From NCBI GenBank assembly GCA_903828685.1, contig CAIKNB010000149.1:1-17343 (forward strand): a stretch of 17,343 bases of DNA, written 5' to 3'. The notes beneath the pieces are model-generated. The model did no database searches, was not told the origin of the DNA, and was given only the letters and a program-made list of their open reading frames with translations. Of this stretch, positions 5,767-13,025 are shown piece after piece (the first letter of the stretch is position 1; every line of letters starts with the position of its first letter). Source of the DNA: Candidatus Uhrbacteria bacterium (GTDB lineage Bacteria; Patescibacteriota; Patescibacteriia; 2-12-FULL-60-25). The translations under genes were made by a program, and so were the position numbers.

Positions 5767-5795
5767 ATGACAGCTGGCGCAATATTCGCTATGCT
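5767..5795 (+). promoter_or_regulatory. Probable tRNA-Leu promoter
   Basis: ATGACA (5767-5772), a 17-base spacer and TATGCT (5790-5795) predict a start near 5802, about 20 bases before the mature tRNA 5' end. Confidence 0.45.
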
Positions 5796-5822
5796 CCAAA
5801 CCGGCATTTCCGCGCTGTTGGA

Positions 5823-5909
5823 GGGCAGGTGGTGGAATTGGTATACACGCAGGCCTTAGAAGCCTGTTCCAGCAATGGATTGAGGGTTCGAGTCCCTCCC
5901 TGCCCACCA
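5823..5909 (+). tRNA. tRNA-Leu (anticodon UAG)
   Basis: The full class II cloverleaf can be drawn. The acceptor stem GGGCAGG (5823-5829) pairs with CCTGCCC (5899-5905). The D-arm contains GTGGAATTGGTATACAC. The anticodon stem CAGGC/GCCTG surrounds CTTAGAA with UAG at 5857-5859. A long variable arm follows, and the T arm is GAGGG TTCGAGT CCCTC (5882-5898). Discriminator A5906 is followed by an encoded CCA at 5907-5909. It reads CUA and probably other CUN codons. The HD-domain gene starts 17 bases later and may be read from the same transcript. Confidence 0.97.
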
Positions 5910-5925
5910 ATAGTCCGGAAATCAT

Positions 5926-6585
5926 ATGACCCAAGCCGAACAAGACATCGTCCAAACCATCGCCGCCGAAGTCAGACGGCGTCTTGGAGGCGACGGTTCA
6001 GGACATGACTGGTGGCACGTGTTCCGCGTGTGGAATACGGCGCGGACCATCGGCGCCCAAGAGCATGCCGACATGTTCGTGGTGGAACTCGCTGCGTTAC
6101 TGCATGACGTGGCGGATTGGAAATACCATAACGGCGATGAAAGCGTGGGGCCGCGCGTGGCGCGCGAGATCATGCAAGCGCAAAGTGTAGATGCTGGATG
6201 TATGGATCACGTGTGTGACATCATCGCTACCATCTCGTTCAAAGGCGCAGGTGTGCAAACACCTATGAAGACACTCGAGGGCAAAGTGGTGCAAGACGCT
6301 GACCGTTTGGATGCCATGGGTGCCATGGGCATCGCGCGCGCTTTCGCGTACGGCGGCCACAAGAATCGCGCCTTGTATGATCCTGACAACAAGCCCACGG
6401 AGCACATGAACAAGGAACAGTATTTTTCCGATAATGGCTCCACCATCAACCACTTTTACGAAAAACTTTTGCTACTCAAGGATCGCATGAACACGGACGC
6501 AGCGCGCGCCCTGGCCGCAGAGCGGCACATCTTCATGCAGCAATACCTGGAAAGATTTTTCAAAGAGTGGAATGGCGAGATGTAG
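5926..6585 (+). CDS. HD-domain phosphohydrolase (YedJ/YpgQ-like)
   Basis: The 219-residue product has the HD-superfamily metal ligands in order: GHDWWHVFRVWNTA (about 26-39), ALLHDVADWKYH (about 57-68) with the HD pair, a following HVCDIIATISFKG helix, and VVQDADRLDAMGAMGIARAF (about 126-145). This matches the uncharacterised YedJ/YpgQ group. Bacillus YpgQ has been reported as a metal-dependent nucleotide pyrophosphohydrolase, so a housecleaning or nucleotide-hydrolysing role is likely but the substrate is unknown. It is cytoplasmic. The ATG at 5926 has only a weak ribosome site. Confidence 0.88.
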   Translation: MTQAEQDIVQTIAAEVRRRLGGDGSGHDWWHVFRVWNTARTIGAQEHADMFVVELAALLHDVADWKYHNGDESVGPRVAREIMQAQSVDAGCMDHVCDIIATISFKGAGVQTPMKTLEGKVVQDADRLDAMGAMGIARAFAYGGHKNRALYDPDNKPTEHMNKEQYFSDNGSTINHFYEKLLLLKDRMNTDAARALAAERHIFMQQYLERFFKEWNGEM

Positions 6586-6614
6586 AGCAAAGAAGCTGTC
6601 GAGGGAAAAAACCA

Positions 6615-6643
6615 TTGACATAGGCGCCGCGCGATGTTTAACT
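6615..6643 (+). promoter_or_regulatory. Promoter of the DUF5680-like gene
   Basis: TTGACA (6615-6620), a 17-base spacer and TTAACT (6638-6643) lie about 30 bases before the ATG at 6674. This shows that the gene is independently transcribed and supports the 6674 start over 6572, which would lie upstream of the promoter. Confidence 0.6.
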
Positions 6644-6673
6644 GTGCCGGCACTTTACAGAGGAGACGAAAGC

Positions 6674-7150
6674 ATGACGGAATCCCTCAAAGACCTGCAG
6701 GATTTCTTTTTCGATTCAGCGGCCTCTGGCTATGCTGGCGATGGGCCGAAAGTCGATTTTCCGCATGAACCTGGGTTCATGGGTTACCGCATCGAGCGCG
6801 GAGTCTATCGCTACGAAGACAAGTATTGCGTGAACGGCATATTCTCGTGCGGCCGTAGCCTCATTTGGCACAAAGGCCAACCGATCTGGTTCATGCATTA
6901 CAGCGGCTTCAGCCAAAGCGAGGATGCCTCGCGCTTGGTGAAAAAATCCTTGCGTGCGGCATACGCCAAACGCCTGTTCTTAGGCGGACGCGGGGTGCAG
7001 GAGCTCCGCGAAGGCCGGCTTGCTTATCAAAACTCCCCAATCGGGTATTTCACCAAATTCCGCGGCCAGGATTTTGTCACCGATCTGAATGACGGGGAAA
7101 CGACCCTCTTTACCCACGATTACTCCGGCGGCCTGCTAGCCGAATCGTGA
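6674..7150 (+). CDS. DUF5680-like protein
   Basis: The 158-residue product fits the pattern I remember for DUF5680: an N-terminal helix (LKDLQDFFFDSAASGYAGDG), then RGVYRYEDKYCVNGIFSCGRSLIW, PIWFMHYSGF, a helix SRLVKKSLRAAYAKRLFLGGRGVQEL, and a closing QDFVTDLNDGETTLFTHDYSGG. The domain occurs alone or behind helix-turn-helix regulators; here there is no such fusion. Its biochemical role is unknown. The start is set by AGAGGAGA 8 bases before ATG 6674 and by the promoter. A strong terminator follows directly, so it is a single-gene unit. Assignment rests on recall, without a profile search. Confidence 0.7.
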   Translation: MTESLKDLQDFFFDSAASGYAGDGPKVDFPHEPGFMGYRIERGVYRYEDKYCVNGIFSCGRSLIWHKGQPIWFMHYSGFSQSEDASRLVKKSLRAAYAKRLFLGGRGVQELREGRLAYQNSPIGYFTKFRGQDFVTDLNDGETTLFTHDYSGGLLAES

Positions 7151-7155
7151 AGCTC

Positions 7156-7188
7156 CGCCGCCTTGACATCCGTTAAGGCGGCGTTTTT
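7156..7188 (+). terminator. Terminator of the DUF5680-like gene
   Basis: CGCCGCCTT (7156-7164) pairs with AAGGCGGCG (7175-7183) around a 10-base loop and is followed by TTTTT (7184-7188). Confidence 0.88.
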
Positions 7189-7222
7189 CGTTCTGCAGCC
7201 GGCCTGTTAACATCAAACGACT

Positions 7223-8611
7223 ATGCACTACACCAAAATGGCAGCCGTAGCATGCGCCCTGGCGCTGATTTTTCCGCTAAAGCCAAGCTTGGCCTTGAGC
7301 CATGACTCGCTCATTAAAGGCACGGGTCCTGCCGTGTACTTTTATTCCGCGGACGGCTTGCGTTATGTCTTCCCTAGCGAAGCCGTGTTCAAGAGCTGGT
7401 ATCCCAACTATACGGAGGTCGTCAGCGTCTCGGATAAGGCACTTGAGAATATCCCCTATGCCGGTTACGTGACTTTCCAGCCCGGCTCGGTACTGGTGAA
7501 GACGCCGCAAGACAGCAAAGTCTACGCGGTCTCGCGCTACGGCGTACTGCACTGGGTACAATCCGAACAGCTGGCGCAATTTTTCTACGGCGCGGATTGG
7601 AACACCAAGGTCGTGGACGTGAGCGCCGATGAACTGCACAACTACCTCATGAGTTATACGCTGGATAATCCCGAGAGCTATTCGGTACTGACCGAGATGT
7701 CGTATGGCGTGACGCCGGGCGACGACATCAGGCCCCTAAACTATGTGCCGCCTCAAGCGTCGAAACAAATATATGCGGTAGCGGCCACGCCGGCCACGCT
7801 GACTTTCGAAGCCAACCACAACCAAGCCGTGGCTGGACAGACCATCAAACTCACGGCGCAGGCGCAAGGCAATTCTTTGCCGCTCACTGACTTGAGCATC
7901 TGGGATGCTAATTCACATGCCCTGCTCAAATCATGCGGCGCGAACGCGACTTGCGTCTATGCATTCGACGCGCCTGCATACCCGTACGCTTCCTCCTACT
8001 ACGCAACGGTCAGCGACCTGACGGGCCAAACTGCGACCAGCGGACTAGCGACCTTCGCCACCGCACCGGTGGCCGCCAAACTGCAGATGTCGGCTGCGCC
8101 GCAAAGCGTAGTCACGGGCGGACGCATGAGCGTTGATTCGCAGTATTTGGACAATCTAGACATCGTGAGCCATCGCGTCTGGGGCATGGTCGCGGGTGCG
8201 GACGGCTACATCCCGTGGCTTGATTGCGGAAAGGCACGCGAATGTTCGGGCTCGGCCCCTCTGTACAACACCACAAAATTCTTTTCACAGATTCAAACCG
8301 CGGACGGTCAGACTCTGTTCTCGGCTCCAATCACCGTGGCTGCGCAAGGCGGAACCATTCCCGCGCCCGTACTTACCATAGTCAAACAGGATACAAGCTC
8401 GCTGGACATCGCCCTGAAAGTCCCAGCGCAAGATGAATCCGTGGGTTACACATTCCTGGTGGACGGCACCGATCCCAGCGATCCGCCGCTCGCCATGTGC
8501 CAAGCGGATTGCACGCTGACCGTCACCTTGGATGCGCCGCACAAACTTACGGCTTTCACCTGGGTGGGCGGCTTGTATCAAAAGTCACAGACGCTCAACG
8601 TAGCTCCGTAG
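7223..8611 (+). CDS. Exported surface protein with Trp/Tyr-rich repeats and Ig-like domains
   Basis: The 462-residue product has a signal peptide: a short basic start, the hydrophobic AAVACALALIFPL, and a likely cleavage site around SLALS. Residues 28 to about 150 form two related units, PAVYFYSADGLRYVFPSEAVFKSWY and VYAVSRYGVLHWVQSEQLAQFFYG. I associate such units with secreted proteins of Patescibacteria. From about 190 on come beta-rich, Ig-like segments. Pairs of close cysteines (KSCGANATC, LDCGKAREC, AMCQADC) could form disulfides outside the cell. There is no sortase motif or membrane anchor at the C-terminus, so it may be released or held non-covalently. No Shine-Dalgarno is visible. 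A TTAACAT about 10 bases before the ATG could be a -10. Confidence 0.82.
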   Translation: MHYTKMAAVACALALIFPLKPSLALSHDSLIKGTGPAVYFYSADGLRYVFPSEAVFKSWYPNYTEVVSVSDKALENIPYAGYVTFQPGSVLVKTPQDSKVYAVSRYGVLHWVQSEQLAQFFYGADWNTKVVDVSADELHNYLMSYTLDNPESYSVLTEMSYGVTPGDDIRPLNYVPPQASKQIYAVAATPATLTFEANHNQAVAGQTIKLTAQAQGNSLPLTDLSIWDANSHALLKSCGANATCVYAFDAPAYPYASSYYATVSDLTGQTATSGLATFATAPVAAKLQMSAAPQSVVTGGRMSVDSQYLDNLDIVSHRVWGMVAGADGYIPWLDCGKARECSGSAPLYNTTKFFSQIQTADGQTLFSAPITVAAQGGTIPAPVLTIVKQDTSSLDIALKVPAQDESVGYTFLVDGTDPSDPPLAMCQADCTLTVTLDAPHKLTAFTWVGGLYQKSQTLNVAP

Positions 8612-8620
8612 TTCGAATTT

Positions 8621-8654
8621 AAAAAAGGGGCGCGACATTTGTCCGCCCTTTTTT
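8621..8654. terminator. Bidirectional terminator between the surface protein and efp
   Basis: A run of six A and GGGCG pairs with CGCCC and six T; inside, GAC pairs with GTC around ATTT. It therefore ends in a U-tract in both directions, fitting the two convergent genes. Confidence 0.87.
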
Positions 8655-8666
8655 GTTTCCAAAATT

Positions 8667-9230
8667 TTATTTGGCCCGCTCCACGTATTCTCCCGTATCC
8701 GTATTGACCACGACCTCGTCACCTTCGTTGATGAAGATGGGCACATGGACAGTGAAACCGGCGTCAGTCTTGGCCTCCTTGGTCACATTACCGCTGGCCG
8801 TGTCGCCTTTGACGGCAGGTGCCGTCTCAATGATCTTGAAAGTCATCTTGCGCGGCAGCTGGAGCGAAACAGGCTGACCTTCGTAAACCGTAAGCGTGAC
8901 TTCCAGACCTTCCTTGAGATACTTGCCTTGGTCTGACACGTCTTCGTCCGACATACTCACCTGCTCATAGGTACCGGAATCCATGAACGCATAGCCTGTG
9001 GCATCATGGTACAGGTATTGCATGTTGCGGTATTCCACATCCACCAAGTCCACGGACTCAGAAGTCTTATACGTCCTTTCGAGCGTCTTGCCGGTTTTGA
9101 CGTTCTTGACGCGACAGCGCACGAAAGCCGCGCCCTTGCCCGGATTCACGTGCTGGAATTCAGTCACGATCCAAAGCTCGCCGTTCTCGCGGATGACCAA
9201 GCCTTTCTTGATTTCGGATGTGGATGCCAT
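8667..9230 (-). CDS. efp: Elongation factor P
   Basis: The 187-residue product has the usual EF-P length and three-domain layout: an N-terminal KOW-like domain, then two OB domains. The modification loop reads VNPGKGAAF, with the modified lysine at position 32, equivalent to Lys34 of E. coli EF-P. The C-terminal signature is VHVPIFINEGDEVVVNTDTGEYVERAK. EF-P enters the E site of ribosomes stalled on polyproline and helps form the peptide bond. The epmA homologue 1.5 kb upstream on the same strand suggests lysylation of Lys32. The gene has its own promoter (9240-9268), predicted to start only about three bases before the ATG, and no Shine-Dalgarno. Confidence 0.97.
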   Translation of the reverse strand: MASTSEIKKGLVIRENGELWIVTEFQHVNPGKGAAFVRCRVKNVKTGKTLERTYKTSESVDLVDVEYRNMQYLYHDATGYAFMDSGTYEQVSMSDEDVSDQGKYLKEGLEVTLTVYEGQPVSLQLPRKMTFKIIETAPAVKGDTASGNVTKEAKTDAGFTVHVPIFINEGDEVVVNTDTGEYVERAK

Positions 9231-9239
9231 AGTGGCCAG

Positions 9240-9268
9240 ATTTTGCTGGATAAACGTTTTTTCGTCAA
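9240..9268 (-). promoter_or_regulatory. efp promoter, probably giving a leaderless mRNA
   Basis: On the minus strand TTGACG (9268-9263) is followed by a 17-base spacer and CAAAAT (9245-9240), nine bases before the start codon at 9230. Transcription should begin within a few bases of the ATG. Confidence 0.55.
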
Positions 9269-9375
9269 CCCCCGAATCTTTCCCGTACGACGCCGGGCAA
9301 ATCGTCGCCGCACGACTGACCGCCAGGAATTGACTCTGCAGTCAGAAGATGCTATACCGAAATTGGAGGTCCGTC

Positions 9376-9666
9376 ATGCCGCAATATGATTTCAAGGCTT
9401 GGTTGAAGTCGACCTTCGCCGCACCATTTCCGCTCCTTTACCCCTGTGGTGAACGCACTGCCCTGTTGTACCGAAGTCTGAACCGATTCATCATCGTTCC
9501 TTCGCTCGAAAATCCGATAGCTTTGGCGCTTTTCGAAGCAAGACTATCACAAGACATCCGAGATGACATTGAAATTGCCGTAAAACGCAAATTCTGGCCA
9601 GATCGTCTCGATAGATCCGACGTCGGTCCGCTGATAGAGGTATACCTCAGGCGCACTGCCGACTAA
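9376..9666 (+). CDS. Unknown 96-residue protein
   Basis: The ATG at 9376 has a strong GGAGGT ribosome site five bases upstream, the best in the window, which rules out the in-frame ATG at 9349. The product begins MPQYDFKAWLKSTF and is soluble, with no signal peptide. It contains a beta-like RFIIVPSLENPIALALFEARL stretch, then an alpha-helical charged part (SQDIRDDIEIAVKRKFWPDR). No family was recognised. It is a single-gene unit between divergent efp and its own terminator; an inverted repeat (CTAACC/GGTTAG, 9663-9677) overlaps the stop. Confidence 0.75.
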   Translation: MPQYDFKAWLKSTFAAPFPLLYPCGERTALLYRSLNRFIIVPSLENPIALALFEARLSQDIRDDIEIAVKRKFWPDRLDRSDVGPLIEVYLRRTAD

Positions 9667-9687
9667 CCCTGGGTTAGACCCGTCTCC

Positions 9688-9727
9688 ACCGCCGCCCGAA
9701 CAAAAGTTGGACGGCGGTATTATTTTG
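9688..9727 (+). terminator. Terminator of the 96-residue gene
   Basis: ACCGCCG (9688-9694) pairs with CGGCGGT (9712-9718), with an inner CC-GAAC/GTT-GG stem around AAAA, followed by the T-rich TATTATTTT. No U-tract is present on the minus strand, so it does not serve the gene that ends at 9730. Confidence 0.75.
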
Positions 9728-9729
9728 CA

Positions 9730-10698
9730 TCACTTGAGAGGAAAGTCCGGCATAAGGGGCTTCATCCGACCGATGTCTGGTACACCTGCGCCCGATGCGG
9801 TAGTGAACCTCTTAATCGCCTCGTCGCAGGCTTTAAGTATTTTCTTGATTTCCCACAAGGTCAGAGCTTTTTCCTTGGGCTGCGACTCGAGTTTTTCCAC
9901 ATCCAATAGATCCATGAGCTCCGTTGCATTAACCTTCTGCCCTGTCCACACATAATCATTGCCTTTTGCCGCAATCAAAATCTTGCCTAGGATGCATAGC
10001 GCCTTCATCTGAAGCTGCGCCTGTATCTGGGCCACGACCGTACGACCCAGGGCATCCATAGACTCGCGCGCCGCGGTAAAATTCACACCTGGTGCGGTCA
10101 TTTTTTCAAGTATCTCGTTGGGGACCTCGACGACCACGTGCACAGCTGCCACCAAGCCGGCCTGGGGTTCGACAATATTCTTCGCATTCACATCAGCCCA
10201 GAGTACATCGTGGCGGCCTCCGAGCTTGGACAAGTTAGTAAAATTTGAAACGTCTTCATAAGTAGTGCGTATCTTTGCGGGAATCTTGTCGGGGTCATAA
10301 GTCACGTCGATAGCCAGAAGAGTGGCTTCTTTTTGGTCCGGGCGTAAACTACTCGACTCGGTCAGTGCCACAATGACGTCAGTCTGACGGCGGATATCAT
10401 CATATGGATGGGCCAAGACGGCTGTGCCCTCAGGACCGAACCACTGGTAGTGCTGTTTGAGCATTCCATCCTGTTCAAAACCTTCAGCAACCATAACTTC
10501 GGCAAACTTCGACTTCTCGCTCCGCTCTTCCCCAAACTGCTCTACGGCCGCTGCCTTTTTTGCGTATTGCTCTTGGGTTATGGTACCAGAAGGCAACTCA
10601 TCATCCGTAATCTGCCCCAGATTAAACCACGAATTTGTCAGGCCCAAAATCTTTCGGCTCTCCACAGAAGGCAGATCCATGTTGAAATTTTCAGACAT
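9730..10698 (-). CDS. Unknown 322-residue soluble protein
   Basis: The start at 10698 (MSENFNMDLPSVESRK) lies seven bases after a TCTAAC box; the open frame reaches 10767 but would overlap the end of epmA. There is no signal peptide or membrane helix. The first 90 residues are polar. The middle (about 90-200) appears mixed alpha/beta, with HYQWFGPEGTAVLAHPYDDIRRQTDVIVAL and GGRHDVLWADVNAKNIV, and VAAVHVVVEVPNEILEK looks like a buried strand. The C-terminus is helical. No family was recognised. It lies 65 bases downstream of epmA and could also be read from that operon. I see no clear terminator downstream on its strand. Confidence 0.85.
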   Translation of the reverse strand: MSENFNMDLPSVESRKILGLTNSWFNLGQITDDELPSGTITQEQYAKKAAAVEQFGEERSEKSKFAEVMVAEGFEQDGMLKQHYQWFGPEGTAVLAHPYDDIRRQTDVIVALTESSSLRPDQKEATLLAIDVTYDPDKIPAKIRTTYEDVSNFTNLSKLGGRHDVLWADVNAKNIVEPQAGLVAAVHVVVEVPNEILEKMTAPGVNFTAARESMDALGRTVVAQIQAQLQMKALCILGKILIAAKGNDYVWTGQKVNATELMDLLDVEKLESQPKEKALTLWEIKKILKACDEAIKRFTTASGAGVPDIGRMKPLMPDFPLK

Positions 10699-10705
10699 AT
10701 ATATG

Positions 10706-10734
10706 GTTAGAGTGTTTTTCAAATGGATTATCAA
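10706..10734 (-). promoter_or_regulatory. Promoter placing the start of transcription at the ATG of the 322-residue gene
   Basis: On the minus strand TTGATA (10734-10729) is followed by a 17-base spacer and TCTAAC (10711-10706). Only seven bases separate the -10 from ATG 10698, so the mRNA would be leaderless. No Shine-Dalgarno is present. Confidence 0.5.
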
Positions 10735-10763
10735 CCGATTGGGAACGGCTGGCAAACGCGCCT

Positions 10764-11744
10764 TCAAATTACAAAACGTTCGCGGGCCGAAGCTGGCAAG
10801 ATGTTGTTGATTGATGCGGAGCCTGTCAGGAGCATCACAAGACGTTCCACGCCAAACGCGATGCCCGCGGCGTTACCCATCTGAGGCAACGCTTGGATGA
10901 ATTTTTCGTCTATAGGCCAAACCTTTTTGCCCTGGGCTTGGCGCAAAGCCTGATCTTCCACGAATCTTTGGCGCTGTTCCACGGGATCGGACAACTCCGC
11001 AAAGCCGTTAGCCAATTCGAGAGTGCCAACGTAAAGCTCAACCCTGTCTGCCCAACGCGGATCATCCGTAAATTTTCGCGCCAAAGCGGCCATGGACAAT
11101 GGATAGCGATAAAGGAATGTTGGTTCCTCGCCAAGCTTGGATTCGATTTCCGAAAGGAAAATCTTAAAATACAGATCGTCCCAAGAATCGCTGTCCGCGA
11201 CGGTCTGTCCCCTATCGCGGCAGACTTGCGCCATGGCTTCGCGATTTCCCAAGAGCGGTGCGAGCTCAATATCACAATATTGTTTCCACGCTTGTTCGAC
11301 GGTCAGACGGCGGAATGGCGAATTTGGGAGTTCGAATTTGGGAGTTCGAATTTGACCCGTAACCCATCTGATCATCTCCTCGGTATCGCGCATCAAATCT
11401 TCGAGACCGGAATCACGGCGGTACCATTCGAGCATCAAGAATTCCGGATCATGCGTTCCGTCCCATGGTTCATTGTTACGGAAACACGGACCAAGATCAT
11501 AAATCTTATCCAGCCCAGCGGCGAGCAACCGCTTTAACATGAATTCCGGAGAGGTAATAAGCGCCGCCTCATGTTTTTGTCCGGATGCTTCAACGACCTC
11601 TGTCTTAAATGGTTCGAGATATGGCTCCTGACTCGGCAAGCCCACGAGCCGCGGCGCATGCATCTCTAAAAACCCACGTTCATCAAACCATTGGCGGATG
11701 AGCTTCACGATTCGCGACCGCGCTTTGAGTTTTTCCGCGTCCAT
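10764..11744 (-). CDS. epmA: Elongation factor P lysine ligase (EpmA/PoxA/GenX)
   Basis: The 326-residue product corresponds to EpmA (325 residues in E. coli), a paralogue of the catalytic domain of class II lysyl-tRNA synthetase without the tRNA-binding domain. Visible blocks are ALITSPEFMLKRLLAAG, motif 2 CFRNNEPWDGTHDPEFLMLEWYR, the substrate-site ELANGFAELSDPVEQRQRF, and motif 3 AAGIAFGVERLVML. The family attaches lysine or (R)-beta-lysine to the conserved lysine of EF-P, which is encoded at 8667-9230. A lysine 2,3-aminomutase (EpmB), which makes the beta form, is not in the window. ATG 11744 (MDAEKLKARSRIVKLIRQ) is five bases after the preceding stop; a TTG at 11771 would overlap the deaminase gene. 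Confidence 0.93.
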   Translation of the reverse strand: MDAEKLKARSRIVKLIRQWFDERGFLEMHAPRLVGLPSQEPYLEPFKTEVVEASGQKHEAALITSPEFMLKRLLAAGLDKIYDLGPCFRNNEPWDGTHDPEFLMLEWYRRDSGLEDLMRDTEEMIRWVTGQIRTPKFELPNSPFRRLTVEQAWKQYCDIELAPLLGNREAMAQVCRDRGQTVADSDSWDDLYFKIFLSEIESKLGEEPTFLYRYPLSMAALARKFTDDPRWADRVELYVGTLELANGFAELSDPVEQRQRFVEDQALRQAQGKKVWPIDEKFIQALPQMGNAAGIAFGVERLVMLLTGSASINNILPASARERFVI

Positions 11745-11748
11745 AACC

Positions 11749-12243
11749 CTATTGGTTCTCGTATTGCTCAACCTCCGGCGTAATTACCACCAACTCGATA
11801 CACGCCTGTTCGAACAACTTCCGGGAATCGCTGGCTGCATGATATTGCTTGGCGCAAACCACGCGTTTGATACCAGCGTTGATCAAGGCCTTGGCACAGG
11901 TATGACAAGGCTCAAATTTTCCATATAGGGTCGCACCATCTATGGCTATGCCGTAACGGGCCGCATTGCAGATGGCATTAAGCTCGGCATGCGAGGTCCG
12001 CATGCAGTGCTGACTCACGCTTTCGTCTTCATGGATCACTTTCTTCATCTGGTGCCCGATCTCGTCACAGTGCGGTATCCCGATGGGAGAACCGACATAG
12101 CCCGTGGCAAGAATGCGCTTGTCCTTAACTAGGACGACTCCGATGCGTCCGCGGTCGCAAGTGCCGCGTTCGCCGACGGTTTTGGCGATATTTAAAAAGT
12201 ACTCATCCCAAGATGGGCGTACGTGTTTTTGCTCTTCAGTCAT
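11749..12243 (-). CDS. dCMP/CMP deaminase family protein (ComEB-like)
   Basis: The 164-residue product has the zinc-dependent cytidine deaminase signature: SHAELNAICNAARYG with the HAE ligand and catalytic Glu, and FEPCHTCAKALINAGIKRVV with the PCxxC ligands. An N-terminal SWDEYFLNIAKTVGERGTCDRGRIGVVLV is typical of dCMP deaminases (ComE operon protein 2). The expected reaction is dCMP to dUMP, feeding dTMP synthesis; substrate choice cannot be read from the sequence alone. It lies between rpsR and epmA on the minus strand. A terminator after rpsR and a -10 box (12254-12259) just before the ATG suggest a separate, possibly leaderless transcript that continues into epmA. Confidence 0.92.
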   Translation of the reverse strand: MTEEQKHVRPSWDEYFLNIAKTVGERGTCDRGRIGVVLVKDKRILATGYVGSPIGIPHCDEIGHQMKKVIHEDESVSQHCMRTSHAELNAICNAARYGIAIDGATLYGKFEPCHTCAKALINAGIKRVVCAKQYHAASDSRKLFEQACIELVVITPEVEQYENQ

Positions 12244-12253
12244 ATGCAGGCAT

Positions 12254-12259
12254 GTTATA
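12254..12259 (-). promoter_or_regulatory. -10 box just upstream of the deaminase start
   Basis: TATAAC on the minus strand ends ten bases before ATG 12243. The -35 region is A/T-rich but poor (TTTTGT at 16 bases). It would start transcription three or four bases before the ATG. Confidence 0.35.
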
Positions 12260-12284
12260 CGAAATACGGATAATTACAAAACCG

Positions 12285-12323
12285 GATAACGAAAGGGCGC
12301 CCTGGTGGACACCGGGACGCCCC
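12285..12323 (-). terminator. Terminator of the rpsF-ssb-rpsR operon
   Basis: GGGCG (12295-12299) pairs with CGCCC (12318-12322), followed inward by CCC/GGG and GGTG/CACC with single-base bulges. On the minus strand it is followed by TTTCGTTATC, a weak U-tract. It lies 18 bases after the rpsR stop. Confidence 0.65.
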
Positions 12324-12340
12324 TGTTTGCTACTTACTAC

Positions 12341-12562
12341 TTACTGCACCAAGTAAGGCAGGATGGCCATGAAGCGCGCGCGCTTGATGGCGGTCGAGAG
12401 CTTGCGCTGGTGCCACATGCACACACCCGAGCGCTTGCGCGGCACGATCTTGCCGAAGGACGACAAGTAACGGCGCAGCATGTTGGTATCTTTGTAGTTG
12501 ATGGCTTTGACGTTCTGCTGGCAGAACGCGCATTGCCGGTCGATAGGTTTTGGTCTAGGCAT
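12341..12562 (-). CDS. rpsR: 30S ribosomal protein bS18
   Basis: The 73-residue product is typical of bS18, including DYKDTNMLRRYLS-like NYKDTNMLRRYLSSFGKIVPRKRSGV and KLSTAIKRARFMAILPY. It keeps a zinc-type Cys set, CAFC near the N-terminus and GVCMWH later (the C+ form). bS18 pairs with bS6 on the 30S platform, and rpsF is in the same operon. It starts 12 bases after ssb. No rplI follows, although bL9 commonly comes next in other bacteria. Confidence 0.97.
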   Translation of the reverse strand: MPRPKPIDRQCAFCQQNVKAINYKDTNMLRRYLSSFGKIVPRKRSGVCMWHQRKLSTAIKRARFMAILPYLVQ

Positions 12563-12574
12563 AGTCTGATGATT

Positions 12575-13006
12575 TTAAAATGGGATATCTTCGACGCGAA
12601 TCTCTTGATCGCCCATCCCTTGGTCCACGGCAGCCGGCGCATTCGCCGGGCGCGGAGCCGTCGGGGCCGAGCCTTGCGGCGCGCGATCCAGGATGATCAT
12701 GTTCTCGGCTACGATTTCGGTGCGCTGTTTCTTGGAACCGTCCTGCGCTTCCCATTCGCGGGTCTGCAGGCGACCTTCGACGTAGACTTTGCGGCCCTTG
12801 GCCAAGTATTGCTGGCAGATGTCAGCCAGCTTGCCCCAAGCCACGATGGGATGGTACTCGGTGCGCTCCTGCTTTTGCCCTTGGGCGTCGGTCCATTGCG
12901 AGGAAGTGGCCACCGAGAAGTTGCACACGCTCTGGCCGCTCGTAGTGCTGCGGCTCTCGGGATCCCGCGTCAGGTTCCCGATGATCATTGCGCGATTGAG
13001 ATTCAT
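12575..13006 (-). CDS. ssb: Single-stranded DNA-binding protein
   Basis: The 143-residue product begins MNLNRAMIIGNLTRDPE, typical of SSB, with the OB-fold (about 1-105, including TEYHPIVAWGKLADICQQYLAKGRKVYVEGRLQTREW), a Pro/Ala-rich linker and the acidic tip RVEDIPF that recruits partner proteins. It coats single-stranded DNA in replication, repair and recombination. It lies between rpsF and rpsR, the classic arrangement. Confidence 0.97.
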   Translation of the reverse strand: MNLNRAMIIGNLTRDPESRSTTSGQSVCNFSVATSSQWTDAQGQKQERTEYHPIVAWGKLADICQQYLAKGRKVYVEGRLQTREWEAQDGSKKQRTEIVAENMIILDRAPQGSAPTAPRPANAPAAVDQGMGDQEIRVEDIPF

Positions 13007-13025
13007 AAGTTTGTAAGTTAGATGG

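Noticed and set aside
12305..13021. 238-codon frame on the plus strand
   Set aside because: It is antisense to rpsR and ssb, both certain genes.
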